DNA of 64,000 nt from Bacteroidota bacterium (GCA_009773455.1 WSXU01000017.1:1-64000), one strand, 5' to 3'; counted from the stretch's first letter, positions 27,196 to 37,533 are shown. Numbers and translations: made by a program. Notes: a model not told the origin generated them from the sequence alone.

Positions 27196-28431
27196 ATGTC
27201 TGCGCCTGCCAACAATCAACCACTCCCTGTTTTCTCTGACATCATCAATGCCCAGTCGGTACTGAAAAATATCGTAAAAAAGACCCCGCTCGAAAGGAGT
27301 AAATCGTTTTCGGCCATGTCGGGAGCCAGTGTTTATCTGAAACTGGAAAACCTGCAAACCACAGGTTCATTCAAAGTCCGTGGAGCCTACTATAAAATAA
27401 GCAACCTGACGGCTGAAGAAACCAGCCATGGCGTGCTGTGTGCTTCCGCAGGCAATCATGCCCAGGGTGTTGCATATGCCGCATCAAAACTGGGTGTGAA
27501 GAGCACGGTATTTATGCCGGTTTTCGCACCACCGCTCAAAGTTATTGCCACCAGGGCCTATGGTGCCGAGGTTATACTTACCGGTGAAACCTTCGACGAT
27601 GCCTTTGCAGCTGCTGTTGAATTCGGTGAAAAAACCGGGGCTACCTTTGTGCACCCGTTCAACGATCCTTTTATTATAGCCGGCCAGGGCACAGTCGGGC
27701 TGGAAATTTTTGAGCAATTAAGGGATGTGGATGATGTCCTGGTCCCCATTGGGGGTGGAGGATTGATTGCAGGTATTGCCATTGCCATGAAGCAACTCAA
27801 TCCGAAAATACGTATCATCGGGGTTGAAGCCGATGGCGCGCAGTCCATGAAGGTTTCCATTGAAAAAGGTGAACCTTGCATACTGAATTCGGTTCATACC
27901 ATAGCCGACGGCATAGCAGTTAAATCGCCCGGTAATCTGACTTTCGAGGTAACACATGATTTGGTGGATGAACTCCTTGTTGTGAATGACGCTGAAATGG
28001 CCAGAACAGCCTATCTGCTCCTTCAAAGGGCCAAAATTCTGGCCGAACCCGCCGGTGTATCTGCCATGGCAGCCGTACTTTACAATAAAACCGACATCAT
28101 TGGAAGGAAAGTGGTTCCCGTGATCAGCGGCGGGAACATCAACATGAGTATCCTGGAACAAATCCTTGAAAAAGGGGTGATGGACGAAGGATACCGGGCA
28201 CGGATCGCAGTGCTTATCCCCGATCAGGCAGGAATGCTGAAATCAGTTATTTCAATCCTCGAAAAAGTCAAGGCCAACATACACGACATTTACCATGAAC
28301 GCTCCATTACCAGCGTTCCGATCGGTTATGTTCAGGCCACCATTACTTTCAATCTTCAGGATACCACACAGTTGCCAACAATTCTGGCAGAACTCGATAA
28401 AAAAGGATTGCACTACCAGGTGCTGAAATAA
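27196..28431 (+). CDS. ilvA: Threonine ammonia-lyase (threonine dehydratase) with ACT domain
   Basis: This PLP enzyme converts threonine to 2-oxobutanoate and ammonia. Seen: the PLP lysine in TTGSFKVRGAY (Lys60), the substrate loop SAGNHAQGVA, the glycine-rich phosphate loop PIGGGGLIAG near 182-191, and SGGNINMS. Residues about 330-411 form a C-terminal ACT domain (ARIAVLIPDQAGMLKSVISIL). The length (411 aa) fits the single-ACT form rather than the 514-aa biosynthetic enzyme with two ACT domains. ACT implies allosteric control by an amino acid. It stands alone and is not in an ilv/leu operon here, so catabolic or biosynthetic use is open. Confidence 0.95.
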   Translation: MSAPANNQPLPVFSDIINAQSVLKNIVKKTPLERSKSFSAMSGASVYLKLENLQTTGSFKVRGAYYKISNLTAEETSHGVLCASAGNHAQGVAYAASKLGVKSTVFMPVFAPPLKVIATRAYGAEVILTGETFDDAFAAAVEFGEKTGATFVHPFNDPFIIAGQGTVGLEIFEQLRDVDDVLVPIGGGGLIAGIAIAMKQLNPKIRIIGVEADGAQSMKVSIEKGEPCILNSVHTIADGIAVKSPGNLTFEVTHDLVDELLVVNDAEMARTAYLLLQRAKILAEPAGVSAMAAVLYNKTDIIGRKVVPVISGGNINMSILEQILEKGVMDEGYRARIAVLIPDQAGMLKSVISILEKVKANIHDIYHERSITSVPIGYVQATITFNLQDTTQLPTILAELDKKGLHYQVLK

Positions 28432-28732
28432 AATTCGGACAGAGAATTCAAGCAATACTTTTAGTGTTTTAGGAAATGTTTTATCTTTCGCTTTTAAAAT
28501 CCGGCGCAGATTTCAGTTAAAAGGAAGTTGATTTTATAGGTTCCGGTTTAAACGGCTTTTTTAAAAGATTCAGTCTAATTTGTCCGGTGAATATACTCTG
28601 ATCGAAACCCGGAGAAAATATAACCGCGTCCAGCCAGTATTCCGGCCAATACACAACGCCAGGAATTATCAGAATACTTAATTTACTGATAATTAACATA
28701 ATATTGTATAGAACCTGTTTAAATTTATACAC
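28432..28732. other. Intergenic region with a 9-bp inverted repeat
   Basis: No gene is seen. AATTATCAG (28664-28672) and CTGATAATT (28686-28694) are a perfect inverted pair 40-70 bp before the TPM-operon start. It may be an operator or a small hairpin. Confidence 0.4.
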
Positions 28733-29383
28733 ATGAAGCATTTGTTATCCGAAAATGACCGGAATTTTCTGGAAGGTCGTGTTGCCGAAGTCGAAAAACA
28801 AACCGGAACACAAATTGTACTTGCCACAACAAAACGAAGTGACAGTTATAATGAAATTCCCTGGAAGGCTTTCTCGTTGGGCGTTTCTGTCAGCGGCCTT
28901 ATAGTTGTTCTCACAGGTCTGTTCTTTCCGGTCTGGGCAACCAACACTACCATCCTCCTGACTGTGGCATGGATACTTGCTCCGGGCATTTTACTTGCAT
29001 TTATGACAACTGTATTCAGTTGTGTTGCCCGGTTATTCCTGACTAAACACAGAAGGGAAACAGAAACACTTCAATATGCCCAGTCCTTGTTCCTTTCAAA
29101 GGAGCTCTTTGGTACCAAAGAAAGGAAAGCTATTTTATTGTTAATCAGTGGATTCGAAAGACAGGTAGTCATTCTTCCCGATACAGGTATACGGAAAATG
29201 TCCGGCCCTGAAGCCATGGATAAATTAATGGCAGAAATGATAGTACAGTTGAAAAACAGGAGCGTCAGGAAGGCATTTGAAGCAGGGCTGAATGAATTGC
29301 AGATTTCTCTTTCCCTCAAAGGTGCAAATGAATCTGCCGCAAATGAGTTAACCAATAAAATCATCTCGGAGGATAGCAAATGA
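28733..29383 (+). CDS. TPM-domain-like membrane protein
   Basis: The N-terminus (FLEGRVAEVEKQTGTQIVLATTKRSDSY) looks like the start of a TPM domain. Two membrane helices at about 46-66 and 72-100 interrupt it. The rest (ILLLISGFERQVVILPDTGIRK... and AFEAGLNELQISL) completes a TPM-like alpha/beta unit. TPM domains occur in photosystem II repair phosphatases of plants and in many uncharacterised bacterial membrane proteins. It overlaps the next gene by 4 bp (ATGA). Such pairs are common in Bacteroidota, often beside LemA, which is absent here. The function is unknown. Confidence 0.8.
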   Translation: MKHLLSENDRNFLEGRVAEVEKQTGTQIVLATTKRSDSYNEIPWKAFSLGVSVSGLIVVLTGLFFPVWATNTTILLTVAWILAPGILLAFMTTVFSCVARLFLTKHRRETETLQYAQSLFLSKELFGTKERKAILLLISGFERQVVILPDTGIRKMSGPEAMDKLMAEMIVQLKNRSVRKAFEAGLNELQISLSLKGANESAANELTNKIISEDSK

Positions 29384-30348
29384 AGTTAAAACTCAGATCA
29401 GTCCTTTTTATAGCATTCATCTGTTTGCCAGGCCTTGCCAATGCCGTAAATGTACCTTTCCTGTCGGGAAGGGTTAACGATGAAGCACAGATACTTTCGG
29501 AAAACACTGTAAAATTACTGGGTGAAAAGCTGAAACTATATGAAGACAGCACAACCAACCAGGTTGTTGTACTTACGGTTCACTCATTGGATGGTGATAA
29601 TATCGAAGATTATGCCAACACGGTTTTCAATTCCTGGAAACTGGGGAAAGCAGATCAGGACAATGGTGTACTGATTGTTATTGTTCCAGATGAAAGAAAA
29701 ATGAGGATCGAAGTTGGTTATGGCCTTGAGCCCGTATTGACCGATCTTATAGCAAGTCGCATCATTCGGAATATTATGACCCCAAGGTTTAAAGAAAACG
29801 ATTACGATACCGGATTGATTGATGGTGTTAATACAATTATTGAAGTACTGCAGGGTGGTGATCCTGGTATGATCAACGACACTTCTGAGCCTTCAGAGAC
29901 ATCTGAAAGTTCAGGTCTTTCGGATCTTGACAATAGCGACATGCCTTTAACCACGCGCTTCCTTTTTGGTGCTTTCATTTTCGGGATTTTGGGTCTGTTT
30001 ACCATAGTGGGATTAATCAGCCCCGGAGCCGGGTGGTTTATGTATTTCTTTCTGATCCCGTTCTGGGCAATGTTTCCTATAGCTGTTCTTGGTGTAAGTG
30101 GAACCGTGATTCTCCTGGTCGTTTACATGATCGGATACCCGATCGTGAAACTGTTTCTGAAAAGAACAGAATGGTATAAGAAAGCTCAGCATGAGTTGAA
30201 AACGAAAGGAAAAACCTCCATCGGAGGATTTTCATTATCCTCAGGGAGTTCCGGTAGTTCATGGAGTTCCGGTGGAAGCAGTTCGGGAAGCAGTTTTTCT
30301 GGTGGCGGAGGCTCCTCCGGTGGCGGAGGCTCTTCAGGAAGCTGGTAA
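29380..30348 (+). CDS. TPM-domain protein with glycine/serine-rich tail (YgcG type)
   Basis: A signal peptide (residues 1-23, ending LANA) precedes a TPM domain at about 27-165. That domain shows VPFLSGRVNDEAQILSE, STTNQVVVLTVHSLDG, KADQDNGVLIVIVPDERKMRIEVGYGLE and TDLIASRIIR. Two membrane helices at about 195-245 follow. The C-terminus is a low-complexity Ser/Gly tail (GGGGSSGGGGSSG type) of about 40 residues, as in many YgcG relatives. The gene is translationally coupled to the preceding TPM-like gene. Membrane-anchored with the TPM domain outside is the likely topology. Confidence 0.9.
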   Translation: MKLKLRSVLFIAFICLPGLANAVNVPFLSGRVNDEAQILSENTVKLLGEKLKLYEDSTTNQVVVLTVHSLDGDNIEDYANTVFNSWKLGKADQDNGVLIVIVPDERKMRIEVGYGLEPVLTDLIASRIIRNIMTPRFKENDYDTGLIDGVNTIIEVLQGGDPGMINDTSEPSETSESSGLSDLDNSDMPLTTRFLFGAFIFGILGLFTIVGLISPGAGWFMYFFLIPFWAMFPIAVLGVSGTVILLVVYMIGYPIVKLFLKRTEWYKKAQHELKTKGKTSIGGFSLSSGSSGSSWSSGGSSSGSSFSGGGGSSGGGGSSGSW

Positions 30349-30593
30349 AACGGTTATTTCCCTGAACGGAGATCACAATGGCCGGTAATGAATTAAAGTA
30401 ACCCTTTCTTTATCTGCCCTTTCAATTCTGAACTGCGGTTGTCATTCAGAAATATCGCTATCTGAATATTACATTCGTTATTAACCGTATGATTTTCGGA
30501 AAGGAATAAAACCTGAGACAGTCAAGGCCGGATGAGAAGTTTCTACTCAGCTATTCCTTACTTTTACACAACCCAATCTATATTTATTGTCTT

Positions 30594-32066
30594 ATGGAAA
30601 TCGCGCTTCTTTCAATCATCGTTCTCCTGACCCTGATGGTTATCGTTTTATTGCTGATTACACGGAACAGGAAGTCTTCCGACCCTGAGATTAATTCAAA
30701 AATTGAATTTTTAACAGGGAATCTCACCCGTCTTGAAAGTAATTTTAAAGAAGATTTCAGGCTTAACCGTGAGGAAAATGCGGTACTCAACCGCGATAAC
30801 AGGGCCGAACTTGGCAATTCACTGAAAGAATTCACCCTCGAACTGCGTGGGAAATTTGATGAGCTGAAAGCCGAACAGAAGGAACTTGCAGGTAAAACTT
30901 TAGAGAGCCTTGAAAAAATTACCCTTAAGGTCGAGGAAAAGCTGAACTACCTTTCGCAACAGGCTGGTGATCAGAACAAGGAAATGCGTGAATCCATCGA
31001 GAAGGTCTTCAGGCAGTTCACCGAAACTTTTGACAAAAATGTGGCTTCTTTTAACGATCTGCAGCGCGAAAAATTCGGACAACTGGAAGAGAAGCAGGGA
31101 AAGATGATGGAAAGCACCGAGAAAAAACTTGAGGAAATGCGCGCCACTGTTGACGAAAAGCTTCAGAAAACCCTGAACGAAAGGCTGGGCCAATCTTTCG
31201 AACTGGTAGGCAAGCAGTTGGAAAGCGTTCAGAAAGGTCTGGGTGAAATGCAAAGCCTGGCCCAGGATGTCGGAGGTCTCAAAAGGGTACTGAGCAATGT
31301 GAAAATGCGCGGAGGATTTGGTGAAGTGCAGCTTGCCATGCTGCTCGAACAGGTGCTGGCCCCGGAACAATATGAAGCCAACGTCAGGACCAAGAAGAGC
31401 AGCAATGATGTGGTAGAGTTTGCCATAAAACTACCGGGTAAGGATGAAATTACCGGCAATGTCTGGTTGCCGGTAGATGCCAAATTTCCTCGCGATGCCT
31501 ATGAGCAGCTTCAGAATGCCTATGATTCGGCCGATCTGATCCAGATTGAAGCCGCACAGAAAATCCTTGAGGCCACCATCAAGAAAATGGCGAAGGATAT
31601 CAGCGAAAAATACATTGATCCACCTTACACTACAGACTTTGCCATCATGTTCCTGCCGTTTGAGGGCATCTATGCTGAGGTGGTACGCAAAGCCAGCCTG
31701 CTCGAAGAGCTGCAGCGCCAGTATAAAGTGGTGGTTACCGGGCCTACTACCCTGGCGGCAATACTGAACAGCCTGCAAATGGGATTCCGGACGCTCGCGA
31801 TTCAGAAACGCAGCAGCGAGGTGTGGAAAATTCTTGGGGCAGTCAAGAAAGAGTTTGAGAACTTCGGGGGTATGCTTGAAAAAGCCCAGAAAAATATCCA
31901 GACAGCCAGTAACCAGATTGATGAGGTCATGGGCAAAAGGACCAGGGCCATCCAGCGGAAACTCAAAGGGGTTGAAGTATTGGGTGAGACCGAGAGCCAG
32001 CTGCTGCTTTCTCCCGATTCTGCTGAATTCGATAGTAACGAAGAGGAGAATGAAACAGAATCCTGA
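30594..32066 (+). CDS. rmuC: DNA recombination protein RmuC
   Basis: RmuC limits inversions at short inverted repeats and carries a nuclease-like domain. One N-terminal membrane helix (about 3-22) is followed by a long coiled coil (about 35-215, heptads rich in E, K, L and Q). The conserved RmuC domain (about 220-440) contains LKRVLSNVKMRGGFGEVQL, LPVDAKFPRDAYEQL, DFAIMFLPFEGIYAEV and VVTGPTTLAAILNSLQMGF. The length (490 aa) is normal. In a window full of inverted repeats its known link to such structures is worth noting, without implying a direct relation. Confidence 0.95.
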   Translation: MEIALLSIIVLLTLMVIVLLLITRNRKSSDPEINSKIEFLTGNLTRLESNFKEDFRLNREENAVLNRDNRAELGNSLKEFTLELRGKFDELKAEQKELAGKTLESLEKITLKVEEKLNYLSQQAGDQNKEMRESIEKVFRQFTETFDKNVASFNDLQREKFGQLEEKQGKMMESTEKKLEEMRATVDEKLQKTLNERLGQSFELVGKQLESVQKGLGEMQSLAQDVGGLKRVLSNVKMRGGFGEVQLAMLLEQVLAPEQYEANVRTKKSSNDVVEFAIKLPGKDEITGNVWLPVDAKFPRDAYEQLQNAYDSADLIQIEAAQKILEATIKKMAKDISEKYIDPPYTTDFAIMFLPFEGIYAEVVRKASLLEELQRQYKVVVTGPTTLAAILNSLQMGFRTLAIQKRSSEVWKILGAVKKEFENFGGMLEKAQKNIQTASNQIDEVMGKRTRAIQRKLKGVEVLGETESQLLLSPDSAEFDSNEEENETES

Positions 32067-32102
32067 CGCTTAAAGATATTCGTAATCTTTTACCTTCTGT
32101 TT

Positions 32103-32555
32103 TTACACCGTTTTAACCTTTATCGCGATCTTCCTCACCTGTTGCAAACCACCGGTTTCGATGCACGGCATGTGAATATCGGTCGGAAAGAAGACGGCGA
32201 AATGCCCTGCAGTAAGTTCGAATCCGGCAGGGTGACTTTCATAAAACAGGATATCTGCTTCCTCATTGTATGGAACAGAAACAACCTGATTCCCCAAAGG
32301 TTCCCAGCCTATCCGCTCCTTACCTTTCACCATTACCTGGATGTCAGTAAATATCCTGTGCGATTCCGGCCTGCATTCCGGTTCCGGTTTTGTTGTGTAT
32401 TCGCTGACCAGTGCAAAAACATCCTCTCCCATGATTGTATGACAGCCGGGTTCAATTGTTTCCTGGTCGGTTTCATCCAGCCATTTGAAAGCCTGGCTGA
32501 AACCAGGGTTCAGTTTGCTGTATTTTAATGCGTTGTTTAAATGATCCAGTATCAT
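32103..32555 (-). CDS. YhcH/YjgK/YiaL family protein (DUF386)
   Basis: A 150-aa single-domain protein of the EbgC/YhcH cupin-like family: ESHRIFTDIQVMVKGKERIGW, NEEADILFYES, FAVFFPTDIHMPC and RKIAIKV. His and Glu residues in these motifs form the metal site of the family, whose members act in sugar or sialic acid metabolism. It starts 18 bp after the mntH stop on the same strand, so co-transcription is likely. A link to metal transport is not obvious. Confidence 0.9.
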   Translation of the reverse strand: MILDHLNNALKYSKLNPGFSQAFKWLDETDQETIEPGCHTIMGEDVFALVSEYTTKPEPECRPESHRIFTDIQVMVKGKERIGWEPLGNQVVSVPYNEEADILFYESHPAGFELTAGHFAVFFPTDIHMPCIETGGLQQVRKIAIKVKTV

Positions 32556-32573
32556 TGATCAGGGTTTGGGATA

Positions 32574-33839
32574 TCAGAAGAAACTAATCAGTAACATCAC
32601 ATTAAGCATAGTTACGATACCACCGATCAGCAGCAATACAACATTGAACCTCTTGCTGTTGGCGTATTCCTTCATTACTTTTTTTGAGGAAGTCAGGTAT
32701 ATCTGCAGGAAAATGGTCACGGGCAACTGCATACTCAGAATCATCTGGGAATAGATCAGCCCTTTAAACGGATTGGATATAAGAAATATAATCAACAGGG
32801 CCGCGATCAGTGAAATGGCCACACCCAGCCGGGAATGGTTATCCCTGATATCGAAGGGTTCATTGTAAATTCCGGCAAAAATTGAACCTGCAGCCATGCC
32901 CGATGTGATGGTGGACGATATACCGGCAAACAACAGGGCGATGGCGAATATGGTTGCGGCATTGCTGCCCAGCAATGGCACAAGCATATTTTTAGCCTGC
33001 TGCAACTCCCCTACCGGTTGTCCCATTTTAAAGAAAGTGGCAGCCGCCAGCAGGATCATGGCGCTGTTGATTCCCCATCCGATGATCATCGAGAAAAGGG
33101 TATCAAAAAACTCATAATCCAGTTGTTTGCGGATCACTTTCTTATCCTCAAGATTCCATTGCCGGCTCTGGATGATCTCAGAATGTAGAAACAGGTTATG
33201 CGGCATGACTACTGCCCCAAGCACACTCATGATGATCACCATGGAACCCTGCGGGAAAGAAGGAACAACCCAGCTGTAAGTCGCCTGTCCCCAGTCAATA
33301 TCAACAAGTGTAAGTTCATAGATGAATGAAAGGCCGATGATCGAGACAAATCCGATGATCCATTTCTCAATCATCCGGTAAGAGTTGGTAAACAGCATTA
33401 TTCCGACAAAAACCACCGCCAGGATGGCGCCGATCCGGATAGGGATATCAAACAACATGTTCAGGGCGATGGCAGCGCCCAGTATTTCAGCCAGAGAAGT
33501 TGATATAGAGGCCATGACAGCCGACCCGAGCACAGTCCTTGAAAGCTTCTTTGGAAGATATAAAGTGGCAGCTTCAGACAAGCACAAACCGGTAGCTATT
33601 CCCAGATGGGAAACATTGTGCTGCAGGATAATCAGCATGATGGTCGACAGGGTGACCATCCAGAGCAGCGAGTAACCATAATCAGCTCCTGCCGCAAGAT
33701 TTGACGCCCAGTTGCCGGGGTCGATAAAACCAACTGTAACGATCAGCCCGGGACCTATATACTTCAACAGATCGAGTGCCCCGTAACGGGGTTTGTTTTC
33801 TTCAATGAAAAGTCTCTTTATCCTGCCTCTTATATCCAT
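32574..33839 (-). CDS. mntH: Nramp-family divalent metal transporter
   Basis: A proton-coupled Mn(II)/Fe(II) importer with about eleven helices in 421 aa. Both metal-site motifs are intact: DPGN in TM1 (residues 40-43) and MPHN in TM6 (212-215). A predicted promoter, TACTTTTG on the minus strand, lies at 33910-33917. No obvious Fur-type or Mn-responsive palindrome overlaps it. The yhcH-like gene follows in the same direction. Confidence 0.95.
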   Translation of the reverse strand: MDIRGRIKRLFIEENKPRYGALDLLKYIGPGLIVTVGFIDPGNWASNLAAGADYGYSLLWMVTLSTIMLIILQHNVSHLGIATGLCLSEAATLYLPKKLSRTVLGSAVMASISTSLAEILGAAIALNMLFDIPIRIGAILAVVFVGIMLFTNSYRMIEKWIIGFVSIIGLSFIYELTLVDIDWGQATYSWVVPSFPQGSMVIIMSVLGAVVMPHNLFLHSEIIQSRQWNLEDKKVIRKQLDYEFFDTLFSMIIGWGINSAMILLAAATFFKMGQPVGELQQAKNMLVPLLGSNAATIFAIALLFAGISSTITSGMAAGSIFAGIYNEPFDIRDNHSRLGVAISLIAALLIIFLISNPFKGLIYSQMILSMQLPVTIFLQIYLTSSKKVMKEYANSKRFNVVLLLIGGIVTMLNVMLLISFF

Positions 33840-33909
33840 AGGGATTTCTGATCGGACTGTTTTGAAAAGGCTTCAGTCCTGAAACCGGCACTGAACAGTC
33901 GTTTCACTG

Positions 33910-33917
33910 CAAAAGTA
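33910..33917 (-). promoter_or_regulatory. -7 promoter element of mntH (TACTTTTG)
   Basis: An exact consensus match on the minus strand about 70 bp before the mntH start. Confidence 0.5.
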
Positions 33918-33994
33918 AACAAAAGGATGCAGCTTAAGTTTAAAAACAAAACATGTAAATGGTATATTTCTGCCATACATTAATATTTTTTTTC

Positions 33995-34245
33995 ATTATT
34001 GTCCGGTTTATTTCAGAAAGTACTAATGAGATTCTTCACTTCTCTTTCCCGCACATGCGGGATTCAGAATGACAATCTGTTATGGTTTGAATAAGGGGGC
34101 TTGGTTGCGGCGAAACCGCAACCAAGCCCCCTTCCCATAAGAACTATGTAAATCAAAGTCATTCTGAGCATTAGCGAAGAACCGATCCGCCTGAGGCGGA
34201 GAGCTCACCGAAGGTAATCTCATAATTTTACCGGACAACAATAAT
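33995..34245. repeat. Palindromic MITE/REPIN-like element, copy 2 (largest)
   Basis: The outer ends are inverted: ATTATTGTCCGGT on the left (33995) and its near complement ACCGGACAACAATAAT at 34230-34245. Inside are diverged GATTCTTCACTTC and GTCATTCTGAGC arms (34029-34073 and about 34159-34185). The centre is a 16-bp perfect hairpin (GGGGGCTTGGTTGCGG, 34095-34131, 5-nt loop). Small secondary hairpins (CCCGCACATGCGGG and TCCGCCTGAGGCGGA) decorate both arms. It lies between mntH and the M16 protease gene. Confidence 0.8.
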
Positions 34246-34397
34246 TATTTTTTCTGCAATCTGACAAAAATTCAGCAAAGTCAACTGTATACCTTTTATT
34301 ATGATATTTCGGCTAAAGAAGATTATACTGAAATCATTTTAAAAACTTAAGAAGTCCCCGTATATTTACTCACAAATTATTCCAAATATCATATGTT

Positions 34398-37280
34398 ATG
34401 ATGAAAAAATCCATTCTTTTTATCGCGGTCACGCTGTTATATACTGCTGTTACCGGCCAGACCAATGAAGTTAAACCGATAGATGTTGAGGTATATCAGC
34501 TGGATAACGGGCTTACGGTCATCCTTAACGAAGATCACAACCTGCCCCAGGTATTCGGAAGCATTGCGGTTCGTGCAGGAGGCAAAGACGACCCGGCAGG
34601 GGCAACCGGAATGGCCCACTACCAGGAGCACATGCTTTTTAAAGGAACCGAAACGCTGGGCACTACCAGCTGGGAAGCAGAAAAGCCACATATTGACAGT
34701 ATTTTCAGACTTTATGATGAACTGGCAATGACCAGTGATCCGGATGCGAGAAGTATAATTCAGGAAAAAATCAACCAGGAGTCACTGAAAGCAAATGAAT
34801 ACGCCATCCCCAACGAACTGAGCAACCTGATAAAGAGCATCGGGGGAACCCGCTTAAATGCCGGAACAGGGCCCGATGAAACTGTGTATTATAATGCTTT
34901 TCCACCCTCCCAGATTGAAAAATGGCTCGATTTATACAGCCATCGGTTCGAAAAACCTGTTTTCAGGTCGTTTCAGGCCGAACTTGAAGTTGTGTACGAA
35001 GAAAAAAACATGTATTCTGACCAGTTTGTATTCCCGCTTATCGAGAACTTCAACAGGAGTTTTTTCAAAAATCATCCCTATGGACAGCAGACATTGATCG
35101 GAACGATTGAAGACCTGAAGAACCCTTCCCTTTCTAAAATGTATGATTTCTTCAAAACCTGGTATGTCCCCAACAATATGGCTCTGATCCTGGTGGGCGA
35201 TTTTGATAAGCAGCTTGTAAAACCCATGATTGAAGAGAAATTCGGGAAGTGGACCCGGAAAGAACTACCCGTGAGGAAAACCTGGGAAGAAAAGCCATTC
35301 AATGGAAGGGAGTTTGTTGAAATGAAACTGAGTCCGGTAAAACTGGCTATACTTGGTTTCAGAACAGTTCCTGCAGGTGATCCTGATGAGATACCGCTGA
35401 AAATCTGTAACGCGATTCTCTCAAATCAAAGCGAAACCGGTCTGTTTGATAAACTCGTACTTGAAAATAAACTGATGGCAGCCCAGATTCTTGAAATGCC
35501 TTATAATGACCATGGGGTAAGCCTGGTACTGATGGTACCCAAGATACTGGGGCAAAAGCTGAGCAATGCAGAAGAATTGATCATGAATGAATTAGCCAAA
35601 CTAAAAAAGGGTGAATTCGACTCATTGATGGTTGAAAACATCAAGCTGGAATTGTACAGGGATTACCAGCTCCAGATGGAACAGAATGAGCAGAAGTCAC
35701 AGATGTTCGCCGCTGCTTATGGTCGTAACCAGACGATAACCGATCTTCTTCGCTACCCTGAACAACTACTTGGAGTCACAAAAGCCGGTGTTATTGAGAT
35801 TGCAAACAAATATTATGGTGACAATTACCTTGCATTTTACTCAGAAATGGGTTTCCCGAAAAAGCAGAAAATTGAAAAACCAGGTTACAAACCGCTTTCA
35901 GCCAATAAAACAGCTGAATCTGAATATGCACGGAAATTCCGGAGCATTCCTGTAACGAACGAAAAACCAAAATTCTTCGATTTTGAAAAGGATGTTGATC
36001 ATGTCTCAGTATCAGACCAGATGAATATTTATACTGTGAAAAATCCTGTCAACGATTTATTTACGCTGAAGCTGAAGTTCAAAGTCGGCGATCAACACTT
36101 GCCTGACCTTAAGTATGCTAGGGAAATGATGAGCTTTGCCAGCCCCGAAGGTATGACACTGGATGAATTCAAAACCACCATGGCTTCGTATGGCTGCACC
36201 TACAGCATCAGCGGAGATGAAAGTTATACAACAATAGAAATAACAGGACTTGAAAAAAGTTTCAGCGAGGCGTTGAACCTGATCAGCCGTTTGATTGAAA
36301 AACCAGTGCTTGACCAATCCAAAGTAAACATTCTGTTTGAAGGAGAAAAGGCCAACCGAAAGATCGAGCGCAGCGAACCGGACAATGTAGCAGCAGCATT
36401 GTACGCGTACATCACATATGGCAACAAATCTGAATTTCTTGACAGAATGAGCCTTGCCGGAATAAAGGAGCTTCAGGCTCCCGGATTGACCGACGCTTTT
36501 AAATCTGTGGCAAAATATGGTGTTGAAATTCACTATGCCGGAAATGCTGAACCCAATGTTGTTGCTGATTTGTGCAAATCTGCGATTAAAAACATCGGGA
36601 GCGACAAAGTTGAAATCCCTTTTGTACCCGATTTGCAGCAATACAGTGAAAACACCGTTTTCTTTGTCAACAAGAAAAAAGCCACCCAGAGTAAAGTTTA
36701 TTTTCTTGTCAATGGCTTTCCTTACAGCCCAGAATTACAGGCAGATATTAACGCTTTTAACATGTATTTCGGTGGCGATTTTTCAGGATTGGTTTTACAG
36801 GAAATCAGGGAATACCGCTCGCTGGCCTATACTGCAGGTGCCAGATTTGTTCCGCCAATGTTGAAAGGAAAAGAGACCTATTTCTCAGGATATGTCGGAA
36901 CACAGGCCGATAAAACCCTCGAAGCTATGGTGGTTTTCGATACCCTGATGCATCATATGCCACTGAAAACAGAACGGACAAAAATGATCCGTGAATATCT
37001 GATGCAGTCCTCTGTGAGCGACAGGCCCGGGTTCAGAAACCTGAGTGAACATATGATACGGTGGCAGAACCTGGGTTTTACCATGGATCCGGCAAAATAT
37101 CTGAGGGATGCTTACGAAAACCTGGAATTTGAAAAGATCAAAGAATTCTATCAAAAGCATCTTGAATCAAAACCGGTTGTCATCTGTATTGTAGGTGATA
37201 AAAGCATGATTGACATGGACAAGTTGAGTAAATTCGGGAAAGTGGTCTTTGTAAAGGAAAGCAGCTTGTTCAGCAAATAA
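34398..37280 (+). CDS. Secreted M16-family zinc metalloprotease
   Basis: A 960-aa pitrilysin/insulinase-type protease with a signal peptide (residues 1-20, ending VTGQ). The inverted zinc motif H-x-x-E-H is present as HYQEH at 74-78. The third ligand Glu lies in ELEVVYEEKN near 200. Four M16-type domains fit the length: the N-terminal half is catalytic and the C-terminal half (about 520-960) is the inactive partner with the R/Y-type motif REYRSLAYTAGARF. An extra helical insert at about 95-130 between the zinc motif and the third ligand is typical of some Bacteroidota members. It probably acts in the periplasm or at the outer membrane. ATG at 34401 is an equal start. Confidence 0.93.
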   Translation: MMKKSILFIAVTLLYTAVTGQTNEVKPIDVEVYQLDNGLTVILNEDHNLPQVFGSIAVRAGGKDDPAGATGMAHYQEHMLFKGTETLGTTSWEAEKPHIDSIFRLYDELAMTSDPDARSIIQEKINQESLKANEYAIPNELSNLIKSIGGTRLNAGTGPDETVYYNAFPPSQIEKWLDLYSHRFEKPVFRSFQAELEVVYEEKNMYSDQFVFPLIENFNRSFFKNHPYGQQTLIGTIEDLKNPSLSKMYDFFKTWYVPNNMALILVGDFDKQLVKPMIEEKFGKWTRKELPVRKTWEEKPFNGREFVEMKLSPVKLAILGFRTVPAGDPDEIPLKICNAILSNQSETGLFDKLVLENKLMAAQILEMPYNDHGVSLVLMVPKILGQKLSNAEELIMNELAKLKKGEFDSLMVENIKLELYRDYQLQMEQNEQKSQMFAAAYGRNQTITDLLRYPEQLLGVTKAGVIEIANKYYGDNYLAFYSEMGFPKKQKIEKPGYKPLSANKTAESEYARKFRSIPVTNEKPKFFDFEKDVDHVSVSDQMNIYTVKNPVNDLFTLKLKFKVGDQHLPDLKYAREMMSFASPEGMTLDEFKTTMASYGCTYSISGDESYTTIEITGLEKSFSEALNLISRLIEKPVLDQSKVNILFEGEKANRKIERSEPDNVAAALYAYITYGNKSEFLDRMSLAGIKELQAPGLTDAFKSVAKYGVEIHYAGNAEPNVVADLCKSAIKNIGSDKVEIPFVPDLQQYSENTVFFVNKKKATQSKVYFLVNGFPYSPELQADINAFNMYFGGDFSGLVLQEIREYRSLAYTAGARFVPPMLKGKETYFSGYVGTQADKTLEAMVVFDTLMHHMPLKTERTKMIREYLMQSSVSDRPGFRNLSEHMIRWQNLGFTMDPAKYLRDAYENLEFEKIKEFYQKHLESKPVVICIVGDKSMIDMDKLSKFGKVVFVKESSLFSK

Positions 37281-37390
37281 AATCACCTGAGGCGATCAAC
37301 CGGGGATTTTGGTATCTGCGATAGCTTCGTCTTATTGCCATGAAACCGGGAATTTATCCGGGATGATTATTGATTTTATCATCTGTATAT

Positions 37391-37426
37391 AAAAAATCCG
37401 TCTGACCATGTAACAGACGGATTTTT
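37391..37426 (+). terminator. Rho-independent terminator after the M16 protease
   Basis: AAAAATCCGTCTG pairs with CAGACGGATTTTT around a 9-nt loop, followed by further T residues. Confidence 0.9.
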
Positions 37427-37533
37427 AATTTATTTGCCTTAAGATTGTAATATCCGATATCAATTTATTATAACCAATCACACTTCTTTGATCTCATTTT
37501 CTTTCATAAGCATTGAACATTTTTTGTTCTAGA

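Noticed and set aside
36057-36641. 194-codon frame on the minus strand
   Set aside because: Antisense to the M16 protease, which is clearly coding.
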